A stretch of 64,000 nt of DNA from JBBDWZ01 sp050732575. GTDB taxonomy: Bacteria; Gemmatimonadota; Gemmatimonadetes; Longimicrobiales; RSA9. Both the position numbers and the translations under genes were made by a program. Where the stretch lies: NCBI GenBank assembly GCA_050732575.1, contig JBOHRF010000001.1, forward strand, positions 1 to 64,000, in the 5' to 3' direction. Each line of letters begins with the position of its first letter. The first letter of the stretch is position 1. The notes below the pieces were generated by a model. The model was given only the letters and a program-made list of their open reading frames with translations, was not told the origin of the DNA and did not search any database. Shown here in pieces: positions 18,235 through 26,043 of this stretch.

Positions 18235-18302
18235 GGGGCCGCGACCCGCCGAATGAGTGGCGGGGCACGAGCCCCGACGGGTGGTCCGCGACCGGCGGCC
18301 CC
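18235..18302. other. nested inverted repeats in the gltA / sigma-factor divergent region
   Basis: Three nested complementary pairs: GGGGCCGC (18235-18242) with GCGGCCCC (18295-18302), ACCCG (18244-18248) with CGGGT (18278-18282), and CGGGGC (18261-18266) with GCCCCG (18271-18276) around an ACGA loop. No T-run follows on either strand, so a simple terminator is unlikely. It could be an operator or a structured leader of the sigma operon. The rest of the 224-base gap shows only the AGGAGG before the sigma gene. Confidence 0.5.
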
Positions 18303-18384
18303 AGAATAGCGGCGGGTTCGGAGACCGGCAAGTCCACGTAACCCCGTGTTTTGGTGACGTTTCAGGAGGCGATAGCGTCTATTG

Positions 18385-18966
18385 ATGTGGGAATCGGCGC
18401 GACACGATGAAGCCGAACCGGTGGAGGACGCTGAGATCGTTCAACGCGTGCGCGCGGGCGATCGCGAGGCCTTCCGCGTCCTGGTGCAGCGTTACCAGGA
18501 CGTCCTGTACCGAACGGCTTTGCGACACACAAAGCAGCCGGACGTCGCGTCTGATCTGGTGCAGTCCACGCTGGTCAAGGCGTACACCGGCATTTGGCGT
18601 TGTCGTGATCCGGAGCGTTTTGGCGCCTGGGTCTACCGCATAGTCGTCAATGCGGCCAAGGACTACCTGAAGAGCCGACGACGCAATGATGTAAGTTTGG
18701 ACGAACCGCTGGCGACGCGCTTGCACAGCCCGGCCGCGGGAAATCCGGAACGGGAGATGGAACGGGCAGAACTGCGCGATCGGCTGGAACGCGCACTGAG
18801 CTACCTGCCTGAGGTTTTACGTGAGGCATTCCTGCTGAAGCACGTGGAAGGCTTCAGCTACGAGGAGATTGCCGAGCGGTTGAACGTCTCCGTGCCGGCG
18901 CTCAAGATGCGGGTGCATCGAGCGCGATCGACCTTGAAGGATCAGATGGACCGCTCAGGCGGTTGA
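18385..18966 (+). CDS. ECF-family RNA polymerase sigma factor
   Basis: A 193-residue sigma-70 family protein of the ECF group. Region 2 spans about 28-97 (DREAFRVLVQRYQDVLYR through WVYRIVVNAAKDYLK) and region 4 about 134-187, including LPEVLREAFLLKHVEGFSY and the helix-turn-helix EIAERLNVSVPALKMRVHRA. A full AGGAGG is 15 bases before the ATG; a TTG one codon upstream (18382) gives a more usual 12-base spacing and may be the real start. The next gene, a membrane protein with a sensor-like domain, starts 8 bases later, the normal place for an anti-sigma factor. Confidence 0.93.
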   Translation: MWESARHDEAEPVEDAEIVQRVRAGDREAFRVLVQRYQDVLYRTALRHTKQPDVASDLVQSTLVKAYTGIWRCRDPERFGAWVYRIVVNAAKDYLKSRRRNDVSLDEPLATRLHSPAAGNPEREMERAELRDRLERALSYLPEVLREAFLLKHVEGFSYEEIAERLNVSVPALKMRVHRARSTLKDQMDRSGG

Positions 18967-18974
18967 TAACCAAA

Positions 18975-19631
18975 ATGCAGAGCGACTTACAGAAATACTT
19001 GGATGGCGAGATCGGGCGAGAAGAATTGACGCCCGAGGCGCTGCGCGAAGCAGATCGCTGGGAAACCTGGAACCGGGTGGCCAGCACGAGCTTCCGCGAG
19101 CATGCGCCTGCTTGGCTGGAAAACCGGACCATGGTTTCCTTGCCGACGCGTCCGCACGGTCCGCTTCCCACGCGCCTGGTCACTTGGCTGCTCGAGCCGC
19201 GCCGCATCCGGATTCGCCCTTTGCCGCTCGGACTGGCGGGTGCCTTTGTCCTCGTCTTCGCGTTAGTCCTGCCATCGGAGACCATGCTCCGCGGTGTTTC
19301 CAACAGTCCAGCGGGTCTGACCGTAGTCCCGGTCAGCTCCGGCTCTCCAGTCTACGTTCAATTCGTTTTGGCGGCGCCCGATGCCCGGTCAGTGGCCGTC
19401 TACGGCGACTTCAACAACTGGCAAACCGGGGGCGTTGCCCTGCGCGATCTCGATGGAGATGGCGTCTGGACCGGCATGGTGCCGCTGCGCCCGGGTCTTC
19501 ATAAGTACATGTTCCTCGTCGACGGTGAGGAGTGGGTTACGGATCCACGTGCCGAACGCTATCTTGATGATGGTTTTGGCGGGCGGAACGCCGTAATAGC
19601 GGTGGCGCCGCCACCCGCACGCACTCTCTGA
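18975..19631 (+). CDS. single-pass membrane protein with extracytoplasmic glycogen-binding (CBM48/AMPK-beta-like) domain; possible anti-sigma factor
   Basis: A 218-residue protein in three parts: a charged cytoplasmic N-terminus (1-80), one transmembrane helix (about 84-100), and an exported C-terminal domain (about 126-210) of the CBM48/AMPK1_CBM E-set family. The domain shows SVAVYGDFNNW, a GLHKYMFLVDGEEW loop and a closing FGGRNAVIAV. Trp149 and Trp187 match the two sugar-stacking tryptophans of the AMPK-beta glycogen-binding domain, while its Lys126 is replaced by Met179. Position behind an ECF sigma gene suggests an anti-sigma factor sensing a polysaccharide. The N-terminus has no zinc-binding HxxxCxxC motif, so this role is inference. 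Confidence 0.75.
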   Translation: MQSDLQKYLDGEIGREELTPEALREADRWETWNRVASTSFREHAPAWLENRTMVSLPTRPHGPLPTRLVTWLLEPRRIRIRPLPLGLAGAFVLVFALVLPSETMLRGVSNSPAGLTVVPVSSGSPVYVQFVLAAPDARSVAVYGDFNNWQTGGVALRDLDGDGVWTGMVPLRPGLHKYMFLVDGEEWVTDPRAERYLDDGFGGRNAVIAVAPPPARTL

Positions 19632-19689
19632 ACGACGCGCCAATCTGAATCGACGCTCACCGCAACTTCGGACGTTACCCGCGCTACTG

Positions 19690-20847
19690 ATGTTGTTGTT
19701 GGCAGGTCGCGCGGCCGCTCAAATGCCGACCGTCTGGATCGACGCGTTGGCTACCAGTGCGCGTCCTCCTTCGGGACTCGTCGACCGTTCGGTGGGCGTG
19801 TACGGCATGCTGGGCGGGCGTGCCCACTGGACCCTGCCTTCCGTAAATCTCGATGCTTCCGGCTATTTGGGGCTGGGCGCGCGCCAGTACGATGGCCGGT
19901 GGGGGCTTGTGTCACTGAGCGCCAGCCGCTACCGCTCATTCGGCGCACTCCGCAGTAACGTCGAGCTGGAGCTGTTTGGACTTCATTACGCTGATCCCCT
20001 CAGCTATACAGCGCTTTCGGCCACGGGGCGACCCACGTTCACCTACCGGGTTGGTGGTCTGGAAATCGCCGGTACCGGCGAACTGAGTGTCGGCACGTGG
20101 GGCGCGCGAACACGAACCCAGCCCGTAGATCCCGAGCTGCCTCCCGACCCAGTGACGGCATCCACCGTTGAGCGCTCGGGCAGGTTGCGCGTGCTTGGAT
20201 TCCGTGGAACTCTCGCCGCGCCCTTGTATCGCGGATCTGTCACGCTGGGCGGTGTTTTGGCCAACGCGCGAAATGGAACGCGGGACGGCACCTACCGCGG
20301 GGGCAGTCTTAGCCTGCTGCAGGTTCGTGATCGGTGGGATGTGATGCTGGAGGGCCAGGTGCTCAACGGACCAGACAAAACCGAAGCCGGTGCAATTTTG
20401 CGCGCGGGCCGTTTTGTTGACGACCGTGTGTACGTGTCGGCCGAAGTTGGTCGTCGCGTGAGTGACTACAATCTGGGCACGCCCGGGCACACCGGAGCCA
20501 CTCTGGGTGTGAGTTGGCAGCCAGGCACCACTCGGCCGCTCGGGCGTCCTCGCCCGCTCGTGGTGAGGGTCGGGATGCGGGATGAAAAGGGCACCCACGT
20601 GGAATTCCATCTCCCTAAAACAGCGGCAAGCTCGGTCGCGTTGGTAGGCAGTTTTACCGAGTGGCAGCCGCGCGCCATGACGCGCGCCGCGGACGGGTGG
20701 ACCCTCGCATTGGTCTTGCCCGAGGGTTCGCACCAGTTCGCATTTCTCCTGGACGGACTGCGCTGGCACTTGCCCGAAGGTTCACCGGGCATCATTGAGG
20801 ACGGATACGGCCGCAGAAATGCCACGGTGGTGATCGGCACGATGTGA
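19690..20847 (+). CDS. predicted outer-membrane beta-barrel protein with C-terminal CBM48-like domain
   Basis: A 385-residue exported protein from the ATG at 19690: a short signal (LLLAGRAAAQ), about 280 residues of alternating beta-strands typical of outer-membrane barrels or large beta-sandwiches, and a C-terminal CBM48-like domain (about 304-385). That domain has VALVGSFTEW (Trp325), SHQFAFLLDGLRW (Trp359) and DGYGRRNATVVI, closely paralleling the membrane protein one gene upstream. The reading frame stays open upstream and would give a better signal n-region (RRSPQLRTLPALL) but has no ATG, GTG or TTG there. It probably displays or imports an alpha-glucan; the substrate is unknown. Confidence 0.7.
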   Translation: MLLLAGRAAAQMPTVWIDALATSARPPSGLVDRSVGVYGMLGGRAHWTLPSVNLDASGYLGLGARQYDGRWGLVSLSASRYRSFGALRSNVELELFGLHYADPLSYTALSATGRPTFTYRVGGLEIAGTGELSVGTWGARTRTQPVDPELPPDPVTASTVERSGRLRVLGFRGTLAAPLYRGSVTLGGVLANARNGTRDGTYRGGSLSLLQVRDRWDVMLEGQVLNGPDKTEAGAILRAGRFVDDRVYVSAEVGRRVSDYNLGTPGHTGATLGVSWQPGTTRPLGRPRPLVVRVGMRDEKGTHVEFHLPKTAASSVALVGSFTEWQPRAMTRAADGWTLALVLPEGSHQFAFLLDGLRWHLPEGSPGIIEDGYGRRNATVVIGTM

Positions 20848-20901
20848 CCAAGCAGCCGGTCCAATCGTCTTCAAAACGATCAGTCGTCCAGGCGTAGACC
20901 C

Positions 20902-21675
20902 ATGAAACCGCGAAAAACTCTACTCACACTTTTGGCTGTAACGCTTTTATCATATCCAATTGCCGCATTTGCCCAACGACCGGGCACCACGGCGTATGAT
21001 CGCGCACGCGCATTCCTGACGGGCACGCACCGCGCCGCCTTCACTGATATCGTGGCCAACGCTCGCTCCCGCGGCCTGCCGACTCAGCCCTTGGTGGACA
21101 AGGTGTTGGAAGGCAGAGCCAAGCGCGCCGCGCCCGACAAGATCATCGTGGTAGTCCGCGAAAAACTGGACAAGCTTGCCCGGGCCCAAACGATAACCCG
21201 CTCGCGCTCCTCACTGGAGATCATCACGGTTGCGGACGCACTGCAACGCGGTGTTGACGAAGCCACCATCCGAAGGGTGCGGGCTGAGGCTCGTTCGCGT
21301 GAACCAGTTGGCCTGGCGATTCACACGTTGGCCGATCTTCTGGACACAGGCGTACCGCGCGACGTTGCGCTGGGCATGATTGCAGGCTGGCGCAGTCGCG
21401 GTGCCGCCGCGTCCGAGTTGCGTGAATTGCCCGCTGCCGTTGAACGACTGGTCCGGCAGGGCGCAACGGCGCCCCTTGCTGGCGGTGCTGTGGCCAGTGC
21501 ACTCCGCTCCGGTAGAGCTGCCAGCTCCGTACGTATGGCTATGGAGCTGCGCGGCCCGTCGCCGGCCGGAGCAGCCGGCATCGGCGGGCGCGGTGCAGCA
21601 GCCTCCGCTGCGCGACCGCCCGCGTCAGGGCGCGCGACTCAATCTGCTGTGAAACCCTCGGGCCGAGGCAACTAA
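20902..21675 (+). CDS. secreted helical protein of unknown function
   Basis: A 257-residue protein with a clear signal peptide (MKPRKTLLTLLAVTLLSYPI, cleavage near AFAQR). The mature part is alanine- and arginine-rich and largely helical, with two loosely similar blocks (around ADALQRGVDEATIRRVRAEA and ADLLDTGVPRDVALGMIAGW), and ends in a low-complexity Gly/Ala/Ser/Arg tail from about 215. It is the fourth gene on this strand after the sigma factor, 54 bases behind the barrel gene, and likely belongs to the same regulon. I recognise no family. Confidence 0.7.
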   Translation: MKPRKTLLTLLAVTLLSYPIAAFAQRPGTTAYDRARAFLTGTHRAAFTDIVANARSRGLPTQPLVDKVLEGRAKRAAPDKIIVVVREKLDKLARAQTITRSRSSLEIITVADALQRGVDEATIRRVRAEARSREPVGLAIHTLADLLDTGVPRDVALGMIAGWRSRGAAASELRELPAAVERLVRQGATAPLAGGAVASALRSGRAASSVRMAMELRGPSPAGAAGIGGRGAAASAARPPASGRATQSAVKPSGRGN

Positions 21676-21741
21676 ACCCGGGCACCCTCCTTGCACCCTG
21701 TGACTTCCGGCACTGCGCATCACCACGTAGTCGGAGTCCAG

Positions 21742-22008
21742 ATGGCTGCCACACCCAACCGCGCCACGCAGAGCCTGGCCGCAAGTCAAAAGGGTGACGT
21801 CATCCTGATCCAACGCATTCTCTTCGAGGGACTACGCGCTCGTTGTTCTGCACTCGACATCTTCGAGGGCGAGCTGCTGCGCTGTCGTGCCAGTACCGCA
21901 TCGCAACTCTTGTTGGAAACGCCGCGCGGTCGCGTGGTATCTCTCGAGCGCGACTGGTCGCGCTTCATTCAAGTGACAACACAACCGTCCGCCGCTGTGC
22001 TTCCCTGA
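21742..22008 (+). CDS. FeoA-like small protein
   Basis: An 88-residue protein whose central part (GDVILIQRILFEGLRARCSA to VVSLERDWSRFIQV) has the length and spacing of an SH3-like FeoA domain, a module linked to ferrous iron transport or metal-dependent regulators. The ATG at 21742 is chosen; an in-frame ATG 51 bases upstream exists. No FeoB or DtxR gene is adjacent, so the link to iron is only by fold resemblance. It is followed by a strong terminator. Confidence 0.5.
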   Translation: MAATPNRATQSLAASQKGDVILIQRILFEGLRARCSALDIFEGELLRCRASTASQLLLETPRGRVVSLERDWSRFIQVTTQPSAAVLP

Positions 22009-22050
22009 ACTGAAGCACACGTTCTTGCCACAACAGAAACTGTAAACAAC

Positions 22051-22082
22051 AAAAAAAGCGCGCTGTTCAGCGCGCTTTTTTT
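22051..22082. terminator. bidirectional intrinsic terminator
   Basis: A14-bp stem AAAAAAAGCGCGCT / AGCGCGCTTTTTTT around a GTTC loop. The T-run on the plus strand ends the FeoA-like gene, and the complementary A-run provides the U-tract for tRNA-Leu on the minus strand. Confidence 0.92.
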
Positions 22083-22084
22083 GA

Positions 22085-22167
22085 TGCCCAGGGAGAGACT
22101 CGAACTCTCAAGCCCTTGCGGGCGGCGGATTTTGAGTCCGCTGCGTATGCCATTTCGCCACCTGGGC
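22085..22167 (-). tRNA. tRNA-Leu (anticodon CAA)
   Basis: An 83-nt class II tRNA on the minus strand. The acceptor stem is GCCCAGG/CCTGGGC with discriminator A; the anticodon stem GCGGA/TCCGC holds loop CTCAAAA, giving anticodon CAA (decodes UUG). A long variable arm (CGCCCGCAAGGGCTT) and T-arm GAGAG-TTCGAGT-CTCTC confirm leucine identity. The 3' CCA is not encoded (the bases after the discriminator are TCA). A TATTTT -10-like box lies at 22177-22182. Confidence 0.97.
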
Positions 22168-22197
22168 GGGTTTGGGAAAATAGCAGGTCAAGGCGAG

Positions 22198-22803
22198 CTA
22201 CTCCAGTGCCTTCGGGGGACCCAGCACGGCCTGGTACAACACGGCGTTGCGCAAATGCTGGCGGCCGCGCAGTTGCGGTCGCGCCAGGTTCCTGAATGGC
22301 GCAGTTGCAACTGGCTCGGCCACCGTGCGCAGCTTTTCGTGAAACGCCGCGTGGCGTGCGCGCGGTGGCAGCGGCAGTGACTCCATCGACACCACGACGG
22401 GCGCTTCGAAACGCGGAATCTCCTCGAGCGACACGGCTTCTTCTCGGGAACGTCGGGTTTCAACCTCTACGTCTTCTCGATAGCGCGCCTCTTCAAGATT
22501 CACTTCTTCGAGCTCAACATCCGGTGCCGGCACGGGCTGCGGTGCCGGTCTGGGGCGCGGCTGGCCGGTGAGCACCTCCCACAGTTCATCGGGCAGCATG
22601 GTGGTAGCGGATTCTTCCTCGACTTCGCTACGCCCGGTGGCCTGGCGCGGTCTGGGTATCTGAGCGGAGCGCGCATCATCGGCGCCCGGCAGACCTGGAC
22701 GCTGCCGAGGTGGTGGCTGTTGTTTCTTGCGCCGGGCCTGATCCAGGATCGGGCCCAGCACAAAGATCACGAACAGGAGAATGTAGCCCAGGAAATCATC
22801 CAT
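22198..22803 (-). CDS. single-pass membrane protein downstream of floA
   Basis: A 201-residue protein with an N-terminal transmembrane helix (about 5-19, LGYILLFVIFVLGPI), then a basic, proline-rich stretch, an acidic region (about 85-135), and a C-terminal block LRNAVLYQAVLGPPKALE that looks like a short conserved docking or structural motif. The ATG at 22803 lies 4 bases after floA, so it is cotranslated with the flotillin-like protein. The function is unknown; a scaffold or adaptor in the same membrane assembly is an inference from position. Confidence 0.75.
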   Translation of the reverse strand: MDDFLGYILLFVIFVLGPILDQARRKKQQPPPRQRPGLPGADDARSAQIPRPRQATGRSEVEEESATTMLPDELWEVLTGQPRPRPAPQPVPAPDVELEEVNLEEARYREDVEVETRRSREEAVSLEEIPRFEAPVVVSMESLPLPPRARHAAFHEKLRTVAEPVATAPFRNLARPQLRGRQHLRNAVLYQAVLGPPKALE

Positions 22804-22807
22804 GGTG

Positions 22808-23800
22808 TCAACGCGCCTCGGTGCTTCCGTCCTGATCGGGGGCAGCAATGGCATTCCGCATATGCGTATCGGCTGACATGTTCTGCCAGCGCGCGTAATC
22901 CATTACACCCAAGTTGCCAGAGCGAAATGCCTCGGAGAGCGCGAGCGGGACCTGGGCTTCCGCCTTCACCACCTCGGCCCGCATTTCCTGCACGCGCGCT
23001 TTCATTTCCTGCTCCTGCGCAACGGCCATGGCGCGCCGCTCTTCGGCTTTGGCCTGCGCAATACGCTTATCGGCTTCCGCCTGGTCGGTCTGCAGCTCCG
23101 CGCCAATGTTCTTACCCACATCGACATCGGCAATGTCAATGGAGAGGATCTCGAATGCGGTGCCCGCGTCAAGACCCTTGGCCAGCACGGTCTTCGAGAT
23201 GTTGTCCGGATTCTCGAGCACGGCTTTATGCGAACCGGCGGAGCCAATGGTGGAAACAATGCCCTCGCCTACGCGCGCCAGGATGGTATCCTCGCCGGCG
23301 CCGCCGACCAATCGATTGATGTTCGCGCGAATGGTGACGCGCGCCGTGGCAATCAATTGAATGCCGTCCTTGGCCATGGCGGCAACACGTGGCGTATCGA
23401 TCACTTTTGGATTGACCGAAACTTTCACGGCCTCGAGCACATCACGGCCTGCCAGATCGATGGCGGCCGCGCGCTCGAACGTGAGTCCCAGATTCGCTTT
23501 GTCGGCACTGATGAGTGCGCGTACCACACGATCGACGTGACCACCGGCAAGATAGTGCGTCTCGAGTTCGCGCGTGCTCAAGTTGATTCCCGCCCGGACC
23601 GCTGTGATCAGAGGCCGAACCACGTTCTGTGGTGTGACCTTCCGTAGACGCATGCCGATCAGATCGAAGATGCCGACCGACACGCCAGCCGAGACCGCTT
23701 CGATCCACAAGCGCACAGGCACCGCCCATAATACGAACAGCAGTAGGAGCGCGATCACCACAACGAGCACGATCGGCGAGGCCAACAACCATTGATCCAT
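22808..23800 (-). CDS. floA: flotillin-like protein FloA
   Basis: A 330-residue FloA (YqfA) protein that organises functional membrane microdomains. The N-terminal membrane segment is SPIVLVVVIALLLLFVLW (8-25). An SPFH-like core follows with VSVGIFDLIGMRLRKV and NKASEK-independent repeats of Ala/Glu-rich coiled coil (about 235-295, rich in QAKAEERRAMAVAQEQE). The ATG at 23800 has AGTGAG upstream; a GTG 12 bases earlier is an alternative. It follows nfeD after 39 bases, the well-known NfeD-flotillin pairing. Confidence 0.93.
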   Translation of the reverse strand: MDQWLLASPIVLVVVIALLLLFVLWAVPVRLWIEAVSAGVSVGIFDLIGMRLRKVTPQNVVRPLITAVRAGINLSTRELETHYLAGGHVDRVVRALISADKANLGLTFERAAAIDLAGRDVLEAVKVSVNPKVIDTPRVAAMAKDGIQLIATARVTIRANINRLVGGAGEDTILARVGEGIVSTIGSAGSHKAVLENPDNISKTVLAKGLDAGTAFEILSIDIADVDVGKNIGAELQTDQAEADKRIAQAKAEERRAMAVAQEQEMKARVQEMRAEVVKAEAQVPLALSEAFRSGNLGVMDYARWQNMSADTHMRNAIAAPDQDGSTEAR

Positions 23801-23839
23801 CGGCCAACTCACTTTTTGTTGAAGAGTGAATCACGCTGG

Positions 23840-25183
23840 TCAGGATGCGGATTTCCTGACGATATGTCGGTACCCTTCCGAGCGCACGACTTTGACGGTC
23901 GTGCCCGCGCTGATGAATTCGCCATCAGTAACCACATCCAGCCGTTCATCGCCGAATTCGGCCGTTCCTGATGGTCTGAGATCGGTCAAGGCCACACCGG
24001 TCGTGCCCACGAGCTCCGGCCGCTCGACGGCGCTGATGTAACCGGTCTCTTTGCTCATGGCCTGGCCCAGCATGAGTCCGGATTTGGCGAAACGACCACT
24101 CTTCGGCAAAGAACGCAGCAGAGCCCAAGCCGCGACCAGAACGACCAGGATTGCTGTGGAAACGATAGCTGCAGCCATGCCATGATCCGCAAGAGTAGAG
24201 AAAGAGCCAATCAGGCTCAAGTAAACTGAGGCCAGCACCGCAAGCGCACCGCCGATGCCAAAGAGACCAAACCCAGGCATCACGAACGCCTCGACAATGA
24301 TGAGCGCGAGGCCCAGTACAAGCAGGATGATTTCTTCCAGTCCTGCCAGACCGACAAGATAATGACTGCCGAAGAAAAGCCCCAGACACGCCAGGCCGGC
24401 ACCACCCGCCAGACCGAAACCGGGCGTCTTGAGCTCCACGATCAATCCCAGGAATCCCAGGGAGAGCAACATGGGCGCCACCATGGGATGGGTGAAGAAG
24501 CGCACCACATTCTCCGCCCAGTTCGGGCGCGCCACCTGCACGCGCGCATTGGCTACACCAATTTGTGAAAGCACACTGCCGAAGTCGCGCGCGCCGCGAG
24601 CGTATCCAATCCGGACCGCCTCTGCATCTGTGAGCGTGAGCAACTGCCCGCGCGGCTTGATACCGGGCACTTCGATGTCCTCATCGACCATACCTTCGGC
24701 AACCAGAGGATCCAGGCCGCGCACCTGCGCCAACGCACGCATCTCGCTGCGCATGGCGCTCACGATCTTTTCGCTCGCTTTGTTGCCGCTGCCATCTACC
24801 GGCGTGGCCGCGCCCATAACGGACCCGGGCCTCATGTACACTCCATCCGTAGCCAGCGCGATGAATGCGCCCGCCGAGTAGGCATGCTGATTCACGAAGG
24901 CGTACGTGGGCAGCTTGGTATCCTGCAACGCCCGCACAACCTGCTGCGCGGCGTCAATGCGACCGCCCGGCGTCTCCAATTCCAGAACAATGGCCGCAGC
25001 ACCCTGCCGCTCCGCTTCGCGTATGCTGCGCGCCACGTAGGGCGACAAACCCAATTCGATGGTGCCGCTCACCGGAATCCGAAATACAACCCGTTCCTGC
25101 GCACTGGCCAGGGCGGGCATCGACGCTGTTATGGCGGTCACGATCAGGGCTTTCGCTAACCGCAGACGTGGAATACGCAACAT
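23840..25183 (-). CDS. NfeD-type membrane serine protease (ClpP-class)
   Basis: A 447-residue long-form NfeD protein. It has a signal peptide (1-28, ending ALASA) and an N-terminal ClpP-like protease domain (about 32-225) with TPGGRIDAA and nucleophile Ser103 in HAYSAGAF; a lysine at 135 or 139 could complete the Ser-Lys dyad. Four to five transmembrane helices follow (about 245-370) and a C-terminal OB-fold domain (about 385-447) with GTTGVALTDLRPSGTAEF. The ATG at 25183 is chosen since it starts the signal peptide. It forms an operon with floA. Confidence 0.93.
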   Translation of the reverse strand: MLRIPRLRLAKALIVTAITASMPALASAQERVVFRIPVSGTIELGLSPYVARSIREAERQGAAAIVLELETPGGRIDAAQQVVRALQDTKLPTYAFVNQHAYSAGAFIALATDGVYMRPGSVMGAATPVDGSGNKASEKIVSAMRSEMRALAQVRGLDPLVAEGMVDEDIEVPGIKPRGQLLTLTDAEAVRIGYARGARDFGSVLSQIGVANARVQVARPNWAENVVRFFTHPMVAPMLLSLGFLGLIVELKTPGFGLAGGAGLACLGLFFGSHYLVGLAGLEEIILLVLGLALIIVEAFVMPGFGLFGIGGALAVLASVYLSLIGSFSTLADHGMAAAIVSTAILVVLVAAWALLRSLPKSGRFAKSGLMLGQAMSKETGYISAVERPELVGTTGVALTDLRPSGTAEFGDERLDVVTDGEFISAGTTVKVVRSEGYRHIVRKSAS

Positions 25184-25305
25184 TCGGCAACTCCAGTCGG
25201 AAACGAGTCCGTTGGTAATACCCCGTTGAAGTGGAATGGACAACGGTGTTGTCCGCGCCGTCGCCACTAGCGCGCACGCGCCGCAAACCTCGCCGGCGCC
25301 AGGGC

Positions 25306-25335
25306 TTGACCCTGCCCTGCCCTGGAGTCTAGGTT
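25306..25335 (+). promoter_or_regulatory. candidate promoter for the TetR / beta-oxidation operon
   Basis: TTGACC (25306-25311), 18-base spacer, TAGGTT (25330-25335). Predicted transcription would start about 25342, just before the palindrome described next. Confidence 0.45.
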
Positions 25336-25348
25336 GCTTGATTCGGAC

Positions 25349-25360
25349 GTTCGTACGAAC
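25349..25360. promoter_or_regulatory. candidate TetR operator
   Basis: Perfect 12-bp palindrome GTTCGTACGAAC, 16 bases before the tetR start codon and just downstream of the candidate promoter. A dimeric TetR-family repressor bound here would block its own transcription. Confidence 0.6.
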
Positions 25361-25375
25361 CCATTCCCCCACCCC

Positions 25376-26029
25376 ATGGCCGAAGCACGCCGCACCTACG
25401 ATGACAAGCTCGCGCAGATCCTGCGCGCGTCAGCCGCCATCTTTGCCGAAAAGGGCTACCACGAAGCCAGCATCCGAGAGATCAGCCGCGCAACGGGTGT
25501 GAGTCTGGCCGGGTTGTACTACTATTTCAGCAGCAAAGAAGAGCTGCTGTTCCTCATCCAGGATCACTGCTTCACTACGCTGAACGAGAATCTGGATCGA
25601 CTGCTGGAACAGGAGAAGGAGCCGCCCCGGCGATTCCGGCTAATGGTGGAAAACCACCTGCGCTTCTTCGTGAACAACATGAAGGAAATGAAGGTGTTGT
25701 CTCACGAGCTGCACTCGCTGACGGGCGAGTTTCGTGAGACGGTCAATGCCACGAAGCGGCGCTACACAGACACGTGCCGGGGAATTCTGCAGGCGGTGGC
25801 GCCGGTGGGCAGCCCGATCGATGCGCGGGTTGCGGTGTATGCGCTGTTTGGGATGATGAACTGGATCTACAACTGGTATCGTCCGGAACGGGATGTGCCG
25901 GTGGCGAAGCTGGCGGATGATATCAGCCAGCTTTTTTTGCGAGGGTATCTATCGGGTGCGGCCGGTGCCCTGCAGGAGTGGGCCAGCGCGGTATCGATCG
26001 AGCCCAGTCCATCCATATGGCGGACGTAA
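25376..26029 (+). CDS. TetR family transcriptional regulator
   Basis: A 217-residue TetR/AcrR regulator. The N-terminal helix-turn-helix domain (about 8-56) includes IFAEKGYHEASIREISRATG and the recognition helix AGLYYYFSSKEELL. The C-terminal helical ligand domain contains MMNWIYNWYRPER, which resembles fatty-acid or acyl-CoA responsive members such as FadR and KstR-like proteins. It is the first gene of the beta-oxidation operon, with the enoyl-CoA hydratase gene 14 bases downstream, so autoregulation and control by an acyl-CoA are likely. The ATG at 25376 is chosen over an upstream one that would overlap the palindrome. Confidence 0.93.
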   Translation: MAEARRTYDDKLAQILRASAAIFAEKGYHEASIREISRATGVSLAGLYYYFSSKEELLFLIQDHCFTTLNENLDRLLEQEKEPPRRFRLMVENHLRFFVNNMKEMKVLSHELHSLTGEFRETVNATKRRYTDTCRGILQAVAPVGSPIDARVAVYALFGMMNWIYNWYRPERDVPVAKLADDISQLFLRGYLSGAAGALQEWASAVSIEPSPSIWRT

Positions 26030-26043
26030 CGAACGGAGGATCA

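Noticed and set aside
18963..18974. TTG start for the CBM48 membrane protein overlapping the sigma stop
   Set aside because: The ATG at 18975 is nearer normal usage and adds nothing lost to the protein; the TTG remains possible but is less supported.
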